Source: JADJNY01 sp046349615 (lineage in GTDB: Bacteria > Planctomycetota > UBA1135 > GCA-002686595). From it: a stretch of 64,000 bases of DNA. Below are positions 19,016 to 28,337 of the stretch, piece after piece. The notes under the pieces are model-generated. The model ran no database searches, was not told the origin of the DNA, and saw only the letters and a list, made by a program, of their open reading frames with translations. The stretch lies in assembly GCA_046349615.1 (NCBI GenBank), contig JAXMBZ010000001.1, positions 186,001 to 250,000 on the forward strand, read 5' to 3'. The number at the start of each line of letters is the position of its first letter. Positions within the stretch are counted from its first letter, which is position 1. Made by a program: the position numbers and the translations under genes.

Positions 19016-20635
19016 TCACCGATCGAACACGCAGCCGTCGATGCACAGCCGCTCCGTCGTTCCGGTCGAGTCCTGCAGCTCCGAGGACACGTAGCCGCTG
19101 GCGGCGAGCGCGTTCCGCTGGCGGAGCGACAGCGCCTGGAGGTTGAGGTCGGGGATCGGGAGGCGCGCCCGCAACGCGGAGCGTCCGGTGCGGATCGCGT
19201 CCAGCTGGAGCGCGAGCGCCACTCCGGCGGGATCGTGCTCGCCGAAGACCTCGGGCGGGCCGAGCTCGCGAGGATCGCGCGACAGGTCGAAGCGTTCCAC
19301 GCGGAACGCCTGGCCCGGACAGTACGTGATCAGGAAGTGCTCGTCGCCGCGGAACAGCGCGACCTGTCGCTGCGCCCAATGCTCGATCCCGTCCTGCTCG
19401 CGTTCGAACAGGTGGAGCAAGCCGAGGTACATGCGCCCCGAGCTCCCGCGTTCGCCGCGCGCGATGGGGAGGAGGTCCGTCCCGGTCATCGCGTTCAACC
19501 GCCGAGCTCCCGTCGCCGCGAGGATCGTCGGCGCGACGTCCGCGAGCCCGACTGTGCCGCCGATTCGTCGACCCGCGGGCAGGTGCCCCGGCCATCGCAT
19601 CATCAGCGGCACGTGCACGCTCTCCATGTAGAGCTGGCGCCGGTGGCCGGCGTCGCCGTGCTCGAAGAACTCCTCGCCGTGGTCGGCCGTCACGACGACG
19701 AGCGTGTTCTCCTCGAGGTCGAGCGCGCGCAGGTGGTCGAGGACGCGCTGCACCTCGGAGTCCACGTACGCGATGCCGCCGTCGTAGAGCGCCGCGAGCT
19801 GGTCCTGATCGGCGCGCGGCGGGACGCCGAAGCGGCATGGGTACTGTTCGCCGGTGATGCTCCCGTCGACGGAGCCCGAATAGGTCGGGTCGCTGAACCG
19901 ATCGAACGCCGGAGGCGGCGAGTACGGATCGTGGACGTCGTAGAGGTGGAGGAAGAGGAAGAAGGGCTGGTCCGCGCGCTTCTCGACGTGGTCGGAGAGC
20001 CAGCTGTTCGCGCGCTCGACGACCTCGGGCGAGGAACGCTTGCGCGCGTCGAGCAAGTCCGCGTGCTCGTCGAAGAACGAACGCAGCGCTTCGGTTTCGT
20101 TCGCGACGCGCAGCGCGTAGAGCTCGTCGCGCAGCTCGTCCTGCGAGAAGAGGTTCTTCCCGAGTCGCTCCCAGGTGTCGAAGCCCGAGCCGAACCCGAG
20201 CGCCGGACTCAGGAAGCCGAACGTGTAGAAACCCGCGGTGGCGTAGCCGGCGGCCTTCAGCGCTTCGGCGACGGAGCGACCGCGCAGCGGAGGACGGATG
20301 AACTCGCCGTGGACGTCCTTGCGCGCCCAGAGGCGCTCGTCGCAGGCGCCGTGCGCGGAGATCCCGAGCCCGGTCAACATCGTCATGTGCGACGGCAGCG
20401 TCCACGAGGTCGGAGCGACGGCGCGTTCGAACAGCACGCTCTCCCGCGCGAATGCGTCGAGGTTCGGCGACGTGTCGCGGTGGTATCCGTAGCAGCCGAG
20501 GTGGTCGGCGCGCAGCGTGTCGATGCTGATCAGGAGGACGTTGGGGCGCGTTCCTTCCCGACGACCGCAACTCGCCGAGAGCACGATGGCGAGGAGCAGC
20601 AGGAGGCGCAGCGGTCCGTTCGACGCCCGACGCAT
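19016..20635 (-). CDS. sulfatase-superfamily phosphodiesterase/transferase-like protein
   Basis: A 539-residue exported protein with a hydrophobic leader ending LSASC (Cys23, weak lipobox). The alkaline-phosphatase/sulfatase fold is clear: LISIDTLRADHLGCYGY (metal Asp39), LPSHMTMLTG, LYDVHDPY and TADHGEEFFEHGD. In true sulfatases the nucleophile motif is (C/S)xPxR and becomes formylglycine. Here it reads T79-L-P-S-H, so formylglycine cannot form and Thr may be the nucleophile, as in phosphotransferase relatives. The substrate is unknown. The gene is convergent with the glucosidase, with a 30-base gap, and lies 142 bases downstream of the hybrid kinase stop on the same strand. Confidence 0.85.
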   Translation of the reverse strand: MRRASNGPLRLLLLLAIVLSASCGRREGTRPNVLLISIDTLRADHLGCYGYHRDTSPNLDAFARESVLFERAVAPTSWTLPSHMTMLTGLGISAHGACDERLWARKDVHGEFIRPPLRGRSVAEALKAAGYATAGFYTFGFLSPALGFGSGFDTWERLGKNLFSQDELRDELYALRVANETEALRSFFDEHADLLDARKRSSPEVVERANSWLSDHVEKRADQPFFLFLHLYDVHDPYSPPPAFDRFSDPTYSGSVDGSITGEQYPCRFGVPPRADQDQLAALYDGGIAYVDSEVQRVLDHLRALDLEENTLVVVTADHGEEFFEHGDAGHRRQLYMESVHVPLMMRWPGHLPAGRRIGGTVGLADVAPTILAATGARRLNAMTGTDLLPIARGERGSSGRMYLGLLHLFEREQDGIEHWAQRQVALFRGDEHFLITYCPGQAFRVERFDLSRDPRELGPPEVFGEHDPAGVALALQLDAIRTGRSALRARLPIPDLNLQALSLRQRNALAASGYVSSELQDSTGTTERLCIDGCVFDR

Positions 20636-20777
20636 GGGCCCGAGTCTAGCTGGAGCGCGGGCTCCTGCTCACCTGTCGGCCGATTCCACCTCGGAGCGAC
20701 CCCGGGGCGAAAGGCGCGGTTCAGGTACGTGGTGCGGACGGACTACGAGATCGGCCCGAGGCGCCGTGAGCCCGTGC

Positions 20778-22739
20778 TCAGTCCGAGTTCGCAGCGCGCC
20801 CGGCGACGGCGGCGATCATCGCGGTGAGTTGCTCGATCGTCACGGGCTTCGCGAGGTACTCGTCCATCCCCGCTTCGATGCAGTTCTCGCGGTCGCCGGG
20901 CATCGCGTTCGCGGTGAGCGCGACGATCGGAACTCGGCGTCCGGTCCCGACCTCGCCCGCTCGGATCCGGCGCGTGGCCTCGAAACCGTCCATCACGGGC
21001 ATGCTGCAGTCCATCAAGACGAGGTCGTACTCGCCGCTCGCGGCTTTCTCGACAGCCACGAGGCCGTTCTCCGCGAGGTCGACGTCGCAGCCGTTGCGCG
21101 TGAGCATGTGCCGCGCCATGCGTTGGTTCACCGGGTTGTCCTCGACGAGGAGCACGCGCGTCCCCTGCGGCGTCGGCGCGGGCAGCGGCGCTTGGACTCC
21201 GTCGAGCCGCCGGCTCGGCACGTCCTCCACGGTGATCGTGAACCAGAAGAGGCTGCCGCTGCCGGGCTCGCTCTGACAGCCGATCTCGCCGTCGAGGAGC
21301 GCGACGACTCGGCGACAGATCGCGAGCCCGAGCCCTGTCCCGCCGTGCTCACGTGCGTTCGATCCGTCGGCCTGCGTGAAGGGCTCGAAGATGCGTTCGC
21401 GCTGCTCCCTCGTCACGCCGATCCCGGTGTCGATCACGGCGAAACGAAGCCGCGTCCGGTCGTGTGCGTCTCCGTCGAGCGAGACCTTGAGCATCACGCT
21501 CCCTTCGCGGGTGAACTTCACGGCGTTGTCCAACAGGTGGTGGAGCGCCTGTCGAACACGCAGCGCATCCGTGCGCAGTCGGCGCGGAACGTCCGCGTCG
21601 ACGTACACGTGGAACTCGAGGCCCTTCTTGCGCGCGGTCGCCTGCGCGGCGCTCGCCGCGTCGCGCACGACCGTCTCCAAGTCGACGTCCGCGAGATGGA
21701 GCACCGTGCGGCCGGAATCGAGGTTCGAGAAGTCGAGGATCTCGTCGACGATGGTGCGCAGCGACTCCGCCGAACCGCGCAGGAGCTCCATGAACTCGCG
21801 CTGTTCGCGCGTGAGCTCCATCCCGAGGAGCAAGCTCGCGTTCCCGATCACTCCGTTCATCGGCGTGCGGAGCTCGTGGCTCATGGTCGCGAGGAACTCG
21901 GTCTTCGCGCGGCTCGCCTCGCGCGCCTGGTCGAGCGCCCGCTCGAGGTCGGAAAGGGCCTGATCGCGAACAGCGCCGACGCGACGGAGCTCCTCGTTCC
22001 GCTCGCGGAGCTCGTTGTACGAGCTGCGGAGGCTCTGTCGCATCTCGTCGAGCGTCCACGCGAGGCGGCCGAACTCGTCGCTCGACTCCAGCACGATCGG
22101 CGTGTCCAAGTCGCCGCGGCCCAGGCGCAAGGCGTGTTCGTCGAGCTGGGAAATGGGCCGTGAGAGGCTGTTCCTGAGGAGGAACGCCAGGATGCCCGCG
22201 ATGAGCAGGAACGAGGCACTGGAGGAGACGATCAGCTCCTGCGTGCGGCGGGCTTCGAGCTCGTCGAGGCTCTCGGTCGAGATGCCGAGCACGATCGTGC
22301 CGAGGAGCTTCCCCGGACCTTCGTCCTCACCCGGTGCGTGGATCGGAGCCGTGTACTGCTTCACGGCCGACGAGCCGACGCGCTCGCGCGTCTTGTTGAC
22401 CGCTTCGCAGAGCAGCGCTCCGTCCGGGCGCCGCACCTTGGCGAAGACGATGTCCGTGCGCCCGCGCGCGACGTTCTCGACGAACGTCTGCAGCATCGGA
22501 TAGTCGCTGCCGAGCACGTACTCGACGCAGCCCGCTGCGCCGACGCTCGCGAGGGATTCGCCGCGTGCGTCGATCTGCTCGGCGATCGAATGCTGCTCCG
22601 TCCACAGCGTGTGCACGCTGGAGAGGGTGTGACCCAGCGCGAGCGCCGCCAGCGTGGCGAGGATCAGCCGGGTCCCGAGCCTGTGGAAGCGCCGCGGCGC
22701 CTCGAGCTCTTCAGCTTCCTGGGCGCTTGTCGAACCCAT
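20778..22739 (-). CDS. hybrid sensor histidine kinase (HAMP-HisKA-HATPase-REC)
   Basis: A 653-residue inner-membrane kinase. Membrane segments lie at about 22-44 and 170-188, enclosing a periplasmic region of about 125 residues. A HAMP domain (about 190-240) and a coiled coil follow. The HisKA box FLATMSHELRTPMNG carries His288. The ATPase domain has N, G1 (DTGIGV), F (FEPFTQ) and G2 (GGTGLGL) boxes. A C-terminal receiver domain has LLVEDN, phospho-acceptor Asp in LMDCSMPVMDG, and AKPV. No output domain or His-phosphotransfer domain is encoded nearby. Its start (ATG 22739) lies inside the end of the PhnD-like gene, a 29-base overlap, so that binding protein is a likely signal partner. Confidence 0.95.
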   Translation of the reverse strand: MGSTSAQEAEELEAPRRFHRLGTRLILATLAALALGHTLSSVHTLWTEQHSIAEQIDARGESLASVGAAGCVEYVLGSDYPMLQTFVENVARGRTDIVFAKVRRPDGALLCEAVNKTRERVGSSAVKQYTAPIHAPGEDEGPGKLLGTIVLGISTESLDELEARRTQELIVSSSASFLLIAGILAFLLRNSLSRPISQLDEHALRLGRGDLDTPIVLESSDEFGRLAWTLDEMRQSLRSSYNELRERNEELRRVGAVRDQALSDLERALDQAREASRAKTEFLATMSHELRTPMNGVIGNASLLLGMELTREQREFMELLRGSAESLRTIVDEILDFSNLDSGRTVLHLADVDLETVVRDAASAAQATARKKGLEFHVYVDADVPRRLRTDALRVRQALHHLLDNAVKFTREGSVMLKVSLDGDAHDRTRLRFAVIDTGIGVTREQRERIFEPFTQADGSNAREHGGTGLGLAICRRVVALLDGEIGCQSEPGSGSLFWFTITVEDVPSRRLDGVQAPLPAPTPQGTRVLLVEDNPVNQRMARHMLTRNGCDVDLAENGLVAVEKAASGEYDLVLMDCSMPVMDGFEATRRIRAGEVGTGRRVPIVALTANAMPGDRENCIEAGMDEYLAKPVTIEQLTAMIAAVAGRAANSD

Positions 22740-23595
22740 CGGCGATCTTCATGCCCTCGCGCACGAACGCGTATTCCTCGTCGGAGGTGGACGTGAACCC
22801 GGAGACCTTGAGCTCCTTCAACACCGCGGCGTCGTGCACGCTCTTCAAGCTCTCGAGCAATGCGGCGCGCACCGCCGGGTCGAGACCCGCGCGCGCGACC
22901 CACGGCTTCGTGACGTTGTCGAAGCTCGCGATCACCCGCAGCGTGCCTTTCGAGTTCGCCTGCTCGTAGCTCGACATCATCACCGCCCCGGCGTCGAAGT
23001 CGCCGACCTCGACGGCGGCCGCGACCTTGTCGTGGCGATCGAGGTACTTGGCACCGGAGAGGTCGGCCGCGTGAATGCCGGCTTTGACGAGCTCGGCCTG
23101 GACGAGGTAGCGCCCGATCGTCGAGTTCGGATCGCCGAACGCGAAGCGGCGACCCTTCAAGTCCTCGAGCTTCTGGATCGCGCTGTCCGTGCGCACGATC
23201 ACGACGCCCTTGAAGCGCTTCTGCCCGCCTTCCTGCTCCATCGCGATGAGCTCGAGCTTCGGCTCGCGCGCCTTCGCCGTGATGTACGACGCGGGGCCGA
23301 AGCGAACGAAGTCGATGTCGCCGTTCACGAGCGCGGCGATGCCCTCGTCGTAGCTCTTGAAGATCGAGAGGTGGATGTCGACGGGGCGACCCACGCGCTT
23401 CTCGAGGTCCTCCTGGAGGTACTCGAGCACCGGGGTCAGCTTCTTGTACATGACCGTGGCCTTGTCCGACTGGTAGACGCCGAAGGACAGGGTCAACGTC
23501 GACTTGCCGGCATCCTCGGTCGCCCGCTCTGCAGGGCTCCAGCTCGGCTGCGGCAGCGGAAGGACGAAAGCGAGGGCGAGGAGCAGGCTCTTCAT
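22711..23595 (-). CDS. PhnD-like periplasmic binding protein, probable sensor partner
   Basis: A 294-residue protein with a signal peptide (MKSLLLALAFVLPLP). It matches phosphate/phosphonate-type ABC binding proteins: LSFGVYQSDKATVMYKKLTPVLEYL, a GDIDFVRFGPASYI region and RFAFGDPNSTIGRYL. No ABC permease or ATPase gene is adjacent. Instead the gene overlaps the hybrid kinase gene by 29 bases, an arrangement known for solute-binding proteins that deliver a ligand signal to a kinase (compare TorT with TorS). The ligand could be a phosphonate, phosphite or another oxyanion; the sequence does not decide. ATG 23595 is chosen because it begins the signal peptide. Confidence 0.9.
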   Translation of the reverse strand: MKSLLLALAFVLPLPQPSWSPAERATEDAGKSTLTLSFGVYQSDKATVMYKKLTPVLEYLQEDLEKRVGRPVDIHLSIFKSYDEGIAALVNGDIDFVRFGPASYITAKAREPKLELIAMEQEGGQKRFKGVVIVRTDSAIQKLEDLKGRRFAFGDPNSTIGRYLVQAELVKAGIHAADLSGAKYLDRHDKVAAAVEVGDFDAGAVMMSSYEQANSKGTLRVIASFDNVTKPWVARAGLDPAVRAALLESLKSVHDAAVLKELKVSGFTSTSDEEYAFVREGMKIADGFDKRPGS

Positions 23596-23918
23596 GATGG
23601 TTCGTGAGTGGTGGGGGTGCTCGGGACGCGATGCGAGCCTTCGCTGTGGTCGGGCGATCCCGGTGCCGACTTGAGCCCACCCGGGGACTTCGAAAAAAAA
23701 ACCAGGTCGTCGCCCTCCGCGCCTCGGTCCCTGCGGAGATCCGCCGTCGGCGAACGAGGGGTCGGATTGCGGCGTGCACGGCGCCGTGGGACGCCTCCGA
23801 GCGCCCGCCCGACCCGTCGATCGCGCCCCGATCCACCCCGTCGAGGCGCGGCAACGCGCAACACGATCCTCCGCGCACGGTTCCGGCGCGGTCAGACGAG
23901 CTCGCACTCCGGTACCCC
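23596..23918. promoter_or_regulatory. 323-base divergent promoter region with an A9 tract
   Basis: No credible gene. It lies between the PhnD-like gene (minus) and the large fusion gene (plus). A run of nine A residues at 23693-23701 stands out in this GC-rich sequence. Such tracts bend DNA and can act as promoter upstream elements, but I could not identify -10/-35 boxes. Confidence 0.45.
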
Positions 23919-26900
23919 ATGCGCCCCCGCAGCGACCGCACGCTCCTCGGATCGCCGACCACCCTCGTTCGCGGCGCCGCGACCGCCGTCGCGCTCGGAT
24001 TCGTCGTCGGCGAGCGCGCGTTCGCGATCCCGTCGCCCGACCTCGTCGTCAACCTGTTCGCGAGCGCGGCGCAAGTGCTCGGCCTCGTGTCGATCGTGCT
24101 CGGGAGCTGGTTCTTCCGCGGCCGCTCGACGCGCGGAGCGCGCGGCGGCTCGTCGCGTGCGTGGAAGCACGCGTTCACGGCCGTCTGCGTGCTCTTCGTC
24201 CTGACCGCGCTCGGCTGGGGCTTCTCCGCGCTCGCCGAGCGCGACGCGCGCGAGCGACGGCTGCACGTCAACTTGGAGCGTTCGTCGAAGGAGGACGGCA
24301 GGACGGTCGGCGACGTGTCGCTCAAGGAGCTGTCGTTCAGCGAGCAACTCAAGCGCACGGACGGCTTGCAGACCGGAGACCTCGACGCGATCCGCGCGTC
24401 GGGACGCTTCCAGAAGGTCTACGACGTGCGCGAGAGCGAGGAGTTCGAGGTCGGCCGCATCGCGGGCTCCGAGCAGGTCCGCTACCCCGACCTGATGAAG
24501 GCGCCGGACAAGTACCTCGCGAAGGGCGAGCCGGCGCTGCTCCTCTGCTTCAACGGCAACCGCAGCTCCGAGATGTGCCACGAGCTGCGCGAGCAGGGCT
24601 ACGACGTCTACTTCGTCGTCGGCGGCTACGAGAAGTGGATCGCGGAGGATCGCCCGCTCGACATGCAGAACGGAGCGCGGCGGAGGGAGCTCCGCGAGCT
24701 CCCCGACTATCCGAACAAGGACGTCCTGCTCGACACGCCCGACGTGCTGGCGGCGATGGAAGCGAGCGACGTGCTCTTCGTCGACGTGCGCTATCCAGGC
24801 GAGTACGAGGGCCTCGGTCACCTGCCCGGCGCCGTCAACGTGCCCGCGCGGAAGCTGACGTCGCCGGAGCTCGACGCGACGCTGCGTGCGCTGCCGAAGA
24901 AGCCGGTGATCATCCCGTGCTACGACAAGCGGAGCTCGTTCTACGCGGCGATCCTCGGCCTCAAGCTCTCGCGGATGGGGTACGAGTTCCTCGGGCGGTA
25001 CACGACGCCCGAGCGTTTCTGGGTCCCGGGCAAGGACAAAGCGCACGTCGCCGCGTGGAAGGCGCAGCAGGAGGAGAAGACGCTCCTCGGCTTCGTCGCG
25101 GGGCCGCTCAAGAGCGTGTTGAGCACGACGTCGGAGCGCACGGGGAGCCTCGTCCTCGCGATCCTCTTGTGCGTCCTCGCTCTGCGGCTCGTCGTGCTGC
25201 CGCTCGCGCTCAAGTCCGAGCGCGACCGCCTCGTGCAGCTCGCGTTGAAGCCCAAGCTCGCCGCGCTCGAGGCGCGCTGTCGCGGCGACGCGCGCGCGGT
25301 GTCGAAGAAGACGCTCGCGCTGCTGCGCGCCGAGCGCGTGCGTCCGATGGTCGGGCTCGTCGGCACGATCGTCCAGCTCGTGCTCTTCACGGTGTTCTTC
25401 GGCGTCGTCGGATCCGTCGCGAAGAACGCGCACCAGGGCTGGCTCTGGATGGCCGACCTCGGCGAGAGCGATCCGAAGCACGTCCTGCCGCTCGTCGTCG
25501 GTGCGCTCGTCGCGGCGCTCGTGCTCGTGACGGCCGCGAAGGTCACGCGGACCCGCGCGATCGTCGCCGCGGTCGCCGGCGTCGCGCTCGCGGCGCTCGT
25601 CTTCGCCGTCTCGGCCGCGACGAACCTCTACCTCGTCTTCAACCTCGTGCTGCTCGTCGGTCAGACGCTCGCGGTGCGCGCGTGGTTCGAGCGTCGGAAG
25701 CGCGTCGTCGCGCCGAAGCACGACCCGGCCGCGCCCGTCGTCGCGCTGCGCGACGCGGACCGCGCGGAAGGCTGCGGGAACAAGGCCGCGCGGCTCGCCG
25801 AGCTCGTGCGCGCCGGGCTGCCGGTGCCCGACGGGTTCGTCGTGACGCGCGCGGCGCTCGAACGCCGCCGCGAGGCCGGCTCGTGGCTCGTCGGCGACCG
25901 CATCGCGATCGAGCGCGCGTTCGCGGCGCTCGGCGCGGAGCGCGTCGCCGTGCGCAGCTCCGGCATGAAGGAGGACGGCGCGGACAAGAGCTACGCCGGC
26001 GTGTTCGAGTCCGTGCTCGACGTGCGCGGCGACACGCTGTTCCAGGCGCTCGAGGAAGTGCTCGAGTCGCTCGCCTCGGCCCGCGCGCAGGCGTATTCCG
26101 GCGAGAAAGCCGAGCTCGGCGCGGTGCTCGTGCAGGCGATGGTCCCCGCGGAGTTCGCCGGCGTGCTCTTCACCGAGCACCCCGCGACGAGCGGCGCGAG
26201 CGCGGTCGAGCTCGTGCGCGGCCTCGGCGACGCGCTCGTCTCCGGCCGCGCCGATCCGATGGGCTTCCGCTTCGGGCGCGTCAGCGGCCGACCGTGGTCC
26301 GCGAAAGACGGCGGAGCCGCTGCACCGATCGACCTCGCGCCGCTGCTCGCGCTCGGGCAGCGCGTCGAGGCGCTCTTCGGCCGTCCGCAGGACGTCGAGT
26401 GGGCGTACGCGAACGGGCGCTTCCTCCTGCTCCAAGCGCGCGACATCACGCGCCGCGCCGGTTCCACGTCGACGCCCGCGGCGCTGCGCGAGCGCGAACG
26501 CGCGCGCTTGCTCGAGCTCGCGCACGGCGCGAAGGCGGACGAGGTCGTGCTCGGCCAGAACGAGCTCTCGGAACTCCTCCCCGAGCCGACGCCGTACTCG
26601 CTCTCGTGGATGGAGTCGATGTGGGCGCACGGCGGGACGACGGACCTCGCGTGCCGCGAACTCGGCGTGCCGTACGACGTCGACCCCGACTCGCAGCCGT
26701 TCGTCGTCGGCGCGTTCGGCGCGACCTTCGTTAACCGGCGCGAGGAACGCGTGCGTTTGTCGAAGGGTCCGAGCGCGCTCGCCGCGTTCCGTCTCTCGCG
26801 CGCCGGGGACGAGCTCGAGCGTGCGTGGCGTGACGAGTTCCTCCCGCGGTTCCTCCGCGAGGCGCGCCTCCGCGAGGCGCTCGACCTCGCGCAGCTCTCG

Positions 26901-28247
26901 TTCAAGGAGCTCGTCGAGCTCCACGGCGAGACCGAACGCCGCATCCTCGAGGAGAGCTACCTCGCCGCGGAGCGCGTGAACATCGCCGCCGACTTCTACA
27001 TGAAGGCCGCGGTGCGCGCGCTCGAGAAGCACGGACTCGATCCCGCGCAGCACCTCGCGCACCTGCCGGAGACCGTCGTGCACCAGGCGATGGAGCGCCT
27101 CGCTGCGGTCGGACGCGGCGAGGCGGATCTGTCCGCGTTCCAGAAGCTGTTCGGCCACCGCGCGCCGCAGGACTACGAGCTCGCACAGCCGCGTTACGCC
27201 GAGAACCCCAAGCTCGCGCGCTCGATGGCGCAGCGCGCGGGCGCCTACGCGACGACGTCCGCGACGCACGCGGCGCCCGAACTGCGCGCGAAGGTGCTGC
27301 GGCTCCAGGTCGAGCGCGCGCGACGCTTCCAAGCGCTCAAGGAAGAAGCGAAGCACCACGCGTTGCGCGACTTCGCGTTCCTCCGCGCGCTGCTCGTCGA
27401 AATGGGCGAGCGACTCCACGTCGGCGACGGCGTGTTCCAGCTCGTGCGCTCCGAGATCGAGCGCCTCGAGGACCCGACGTTCCGTCAAGACGAGGCGCCG
27501 CGTCGGATCCGCGAGCGCCAGGAAGCCGCGCGCGCGTTCCAAGGCGTCCCGCTCACGGGCGAGATCACGCTCGCGATGCTCGAGGAGCTCGAGCTCGACG
27601 TCCCGGCGCGTGTGGGGGCATCGACCGAGGGACGCGAGCTCAAGGGCCTGCGCGTCTCGGGCTCCGGCGACGTCGTCGGTCGAGCGCGCGTGCTGCGAAC
27701 GAGCGAGGAGATCGACTCGTTCCAGGACGGCGAGGTGCTCGTCGCGCGCTTCACGGACCCGACGTGGACGCCGGTGTTCCCGCGCGCGCGCGGCATCGTG
27801 ACGGAAGTCGGCGGCTGGCTCTCGCATGCCGCGATCCAGGCGCGCGAGTACGACCTCACCGCGATCGTCGGCGTCGCGGGCGCGATGCAGGCGCTCTCGA
27901 CGGGCGACCTCGTCACGCTCCACGCCGACGGATCCATCGGGCGCGTCGCGGAACGACGCAACGAGGAGCGCGTCGACGTCAAGGCGCCGGTCGTGCTCCG
28001 TCGCGACACCGAGGAGCTCCCGGGCGAGCTCGCGGATCTGAGCGAGCACGGCGCACTCCTGCTCGTGCCCGGCCATCGGCTCGACGTCGGCGAGGACGTC
28101 GAGGTCGTGTGCAAGAGCGTGCCGATCGGACTCGAGGCGACGATCGTCCGCAACGGCGTCCCGGGCATCTACGGCGTGCGCTTCCGGCGTCCGACGGCGG
28201 GGCTCGCACTCGCGCTGCTCGAGCGCGGCACGACGCGGCCGTCGTGA
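23919..28247 (+). CDS. rhodanese-rhodanese-YidC-dikinase-PilZ fusion membrane protein
   Basis: A 1442-residue protein. ATG 23919 is chosen because upstream in-frame residues are low complexity. Membrane segments lie at about 19-38, 42-66 and 85-107. Rhodanese domain 1 (about 150-245) has active-site loop C210-FNGNRS; rhodanese domain 2 (about 270-370) has C334-YDKRS. A YidC/Oxa1 core (about 405-595) has Arg423 in LRLVVLPL, a basic helical loop, GWLWMADL, and five membrane helices. A PPDK/PEP-synthase ATP-grasp domain spans about 605-845 (NKAARLAEL, AVRSSGMKEDG, VLFTEHP, QDVEWAY). A helical linker follows, then a phosphohistidine swivel domain (GGWLSHAAI, His1303). The PEP-binding barrel is absent, as in rifampicin phosphotransferases. 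A PilZ domain (1347-1425) has RNEER and DLSEHG. Charge distribution places the rhodaneses outside and the dikinase and PilZ inside. The function is unknown. Confidence 0.9.
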   Translation: MRPRSDRTLLGSPTTLVRGAATAVALGFVVGERAFAIPSPDLVVNLFASAAQVLGLVSIVLGSWFFRGRSTRGARGGSSRAWKHAFTAVCVLFVLTALGWGFSALAERDARERRLHVNLERSSKEDGRTVGDVSLKELSFSEQLKRTDGLQTGDLDAIRASGRFQKVYDVRESEEFEVGRIAGSEQVRYPDLMKAPDKYLAKGEPALLLCFNGNRSSEMCHELREQGYDVYFVVGGYEKWIAEDRPLDMQNGARRRELRELPDYPNKDVLLDTPDVLAAMEASDVLFVDVRYPGEYEGLGHLPGAVNVPARKLTSPELDATLRALPKKPVIIPCYDKRSSFYAAILGLKLSRMGYEFLGRYTTPERFWVPGKDKAHVAAWKAQQEEKTLLGFVAGPLKSVLSTTSERTGSLVLAILLCVLALRLVVLPLALKSERDRLVQLALKPKLAALEARCRGDARAVSKKTLALLRAERVRPMVGLVGTIVQLVLFTVFFGVVGSVAKNAHQGWLWMADLGESDPKHVLPLVVGALVAALVLVTAAKVTRTRAIVAAVAGVALAALVFAVSAATNLYLVFNLVLLVGQTLAVRAWFERRKRVVAPKHDPAAPVVALRDADRAEGCGNKAARLAELVRAGLPVPDGFVVTRAALERRREAGSWLVGDRIAIERAFAALGAERVAVRSSGMKEDGADKSYAGVFESVLDVRGDTLFQALEEVLESLASARAQAYSGEKAELGAVLVQAMVPAEFAGVLFTEHPATSGASAVELVRGLGDALVSGRADPMGFRFGRVSGRPWSAKDGGAAAPIDLAPLLALGQRVEALFGRPQDVEWAYANGRFLLLQARDITRRAGSTSTPAALRERERARLLELAHGAKADEVVLGQNELSELLPEPTPYSLSWMESMWAHGGTTDLACRELGVPYDVDPDSQPFVVGAFGATFVNRREERVRLSKGPSALAAFRLSRAGDELERAWRDEFLPRFLREARLREALDLAQLSFKELVELHGETERRILEESYLAAERVNIAADFYMKAAVRALEKHGLDPAQHLAHLPETVVHQAMERLAAVGRGEADLSAFQKLFGHRAPQDYELAQPRYAENPKLARSMAQRAGAYATTSATHAAPELRAKVLRLQVERARRFQALKEEAKHHALRDFAFLRALLVEMGERLHVGDGVFQLVRSEIERLEDPTFRQDEAPRRIRERQEAARAFQGVPLTGEITLAMLEELELDVPARVGASTEGRELKGLRVSGSGDVVGRARVLRTSEEIDSFQDGEVLVARFTDPTWTPVFPRARGIVTEVGGWLSHAAIQAREYDLTAIVGVAGAMQALSTGDLVTLHADGSIGRVAERRNEERVDVKAPVVLRRDTEELPGELADLSEHGALLLVPGHRLDVGEDVEVVCKSVPIGLEATIVRNGVPGIYGVRFRRPTAGLALALLERGTTRPS

Positions 28248-28337
28248 GCTCCACGCTTTTCTGCTCGCACGGGGTCCGGCTGCGGTTTTCCCCCGGTCGA
28301 CGGCTCCGCGCGCGCGCCGCGACGCGACACTGAAGCC

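Noticed and set aside
22711..22739. Overlap of PhnD-like and kinase genes as a possible frameshift of one fused gene
   Set aside because: Each gene has its own complete start, and the kinase ATG begins its own membrane segment. The overlap is best read as translational coupling.
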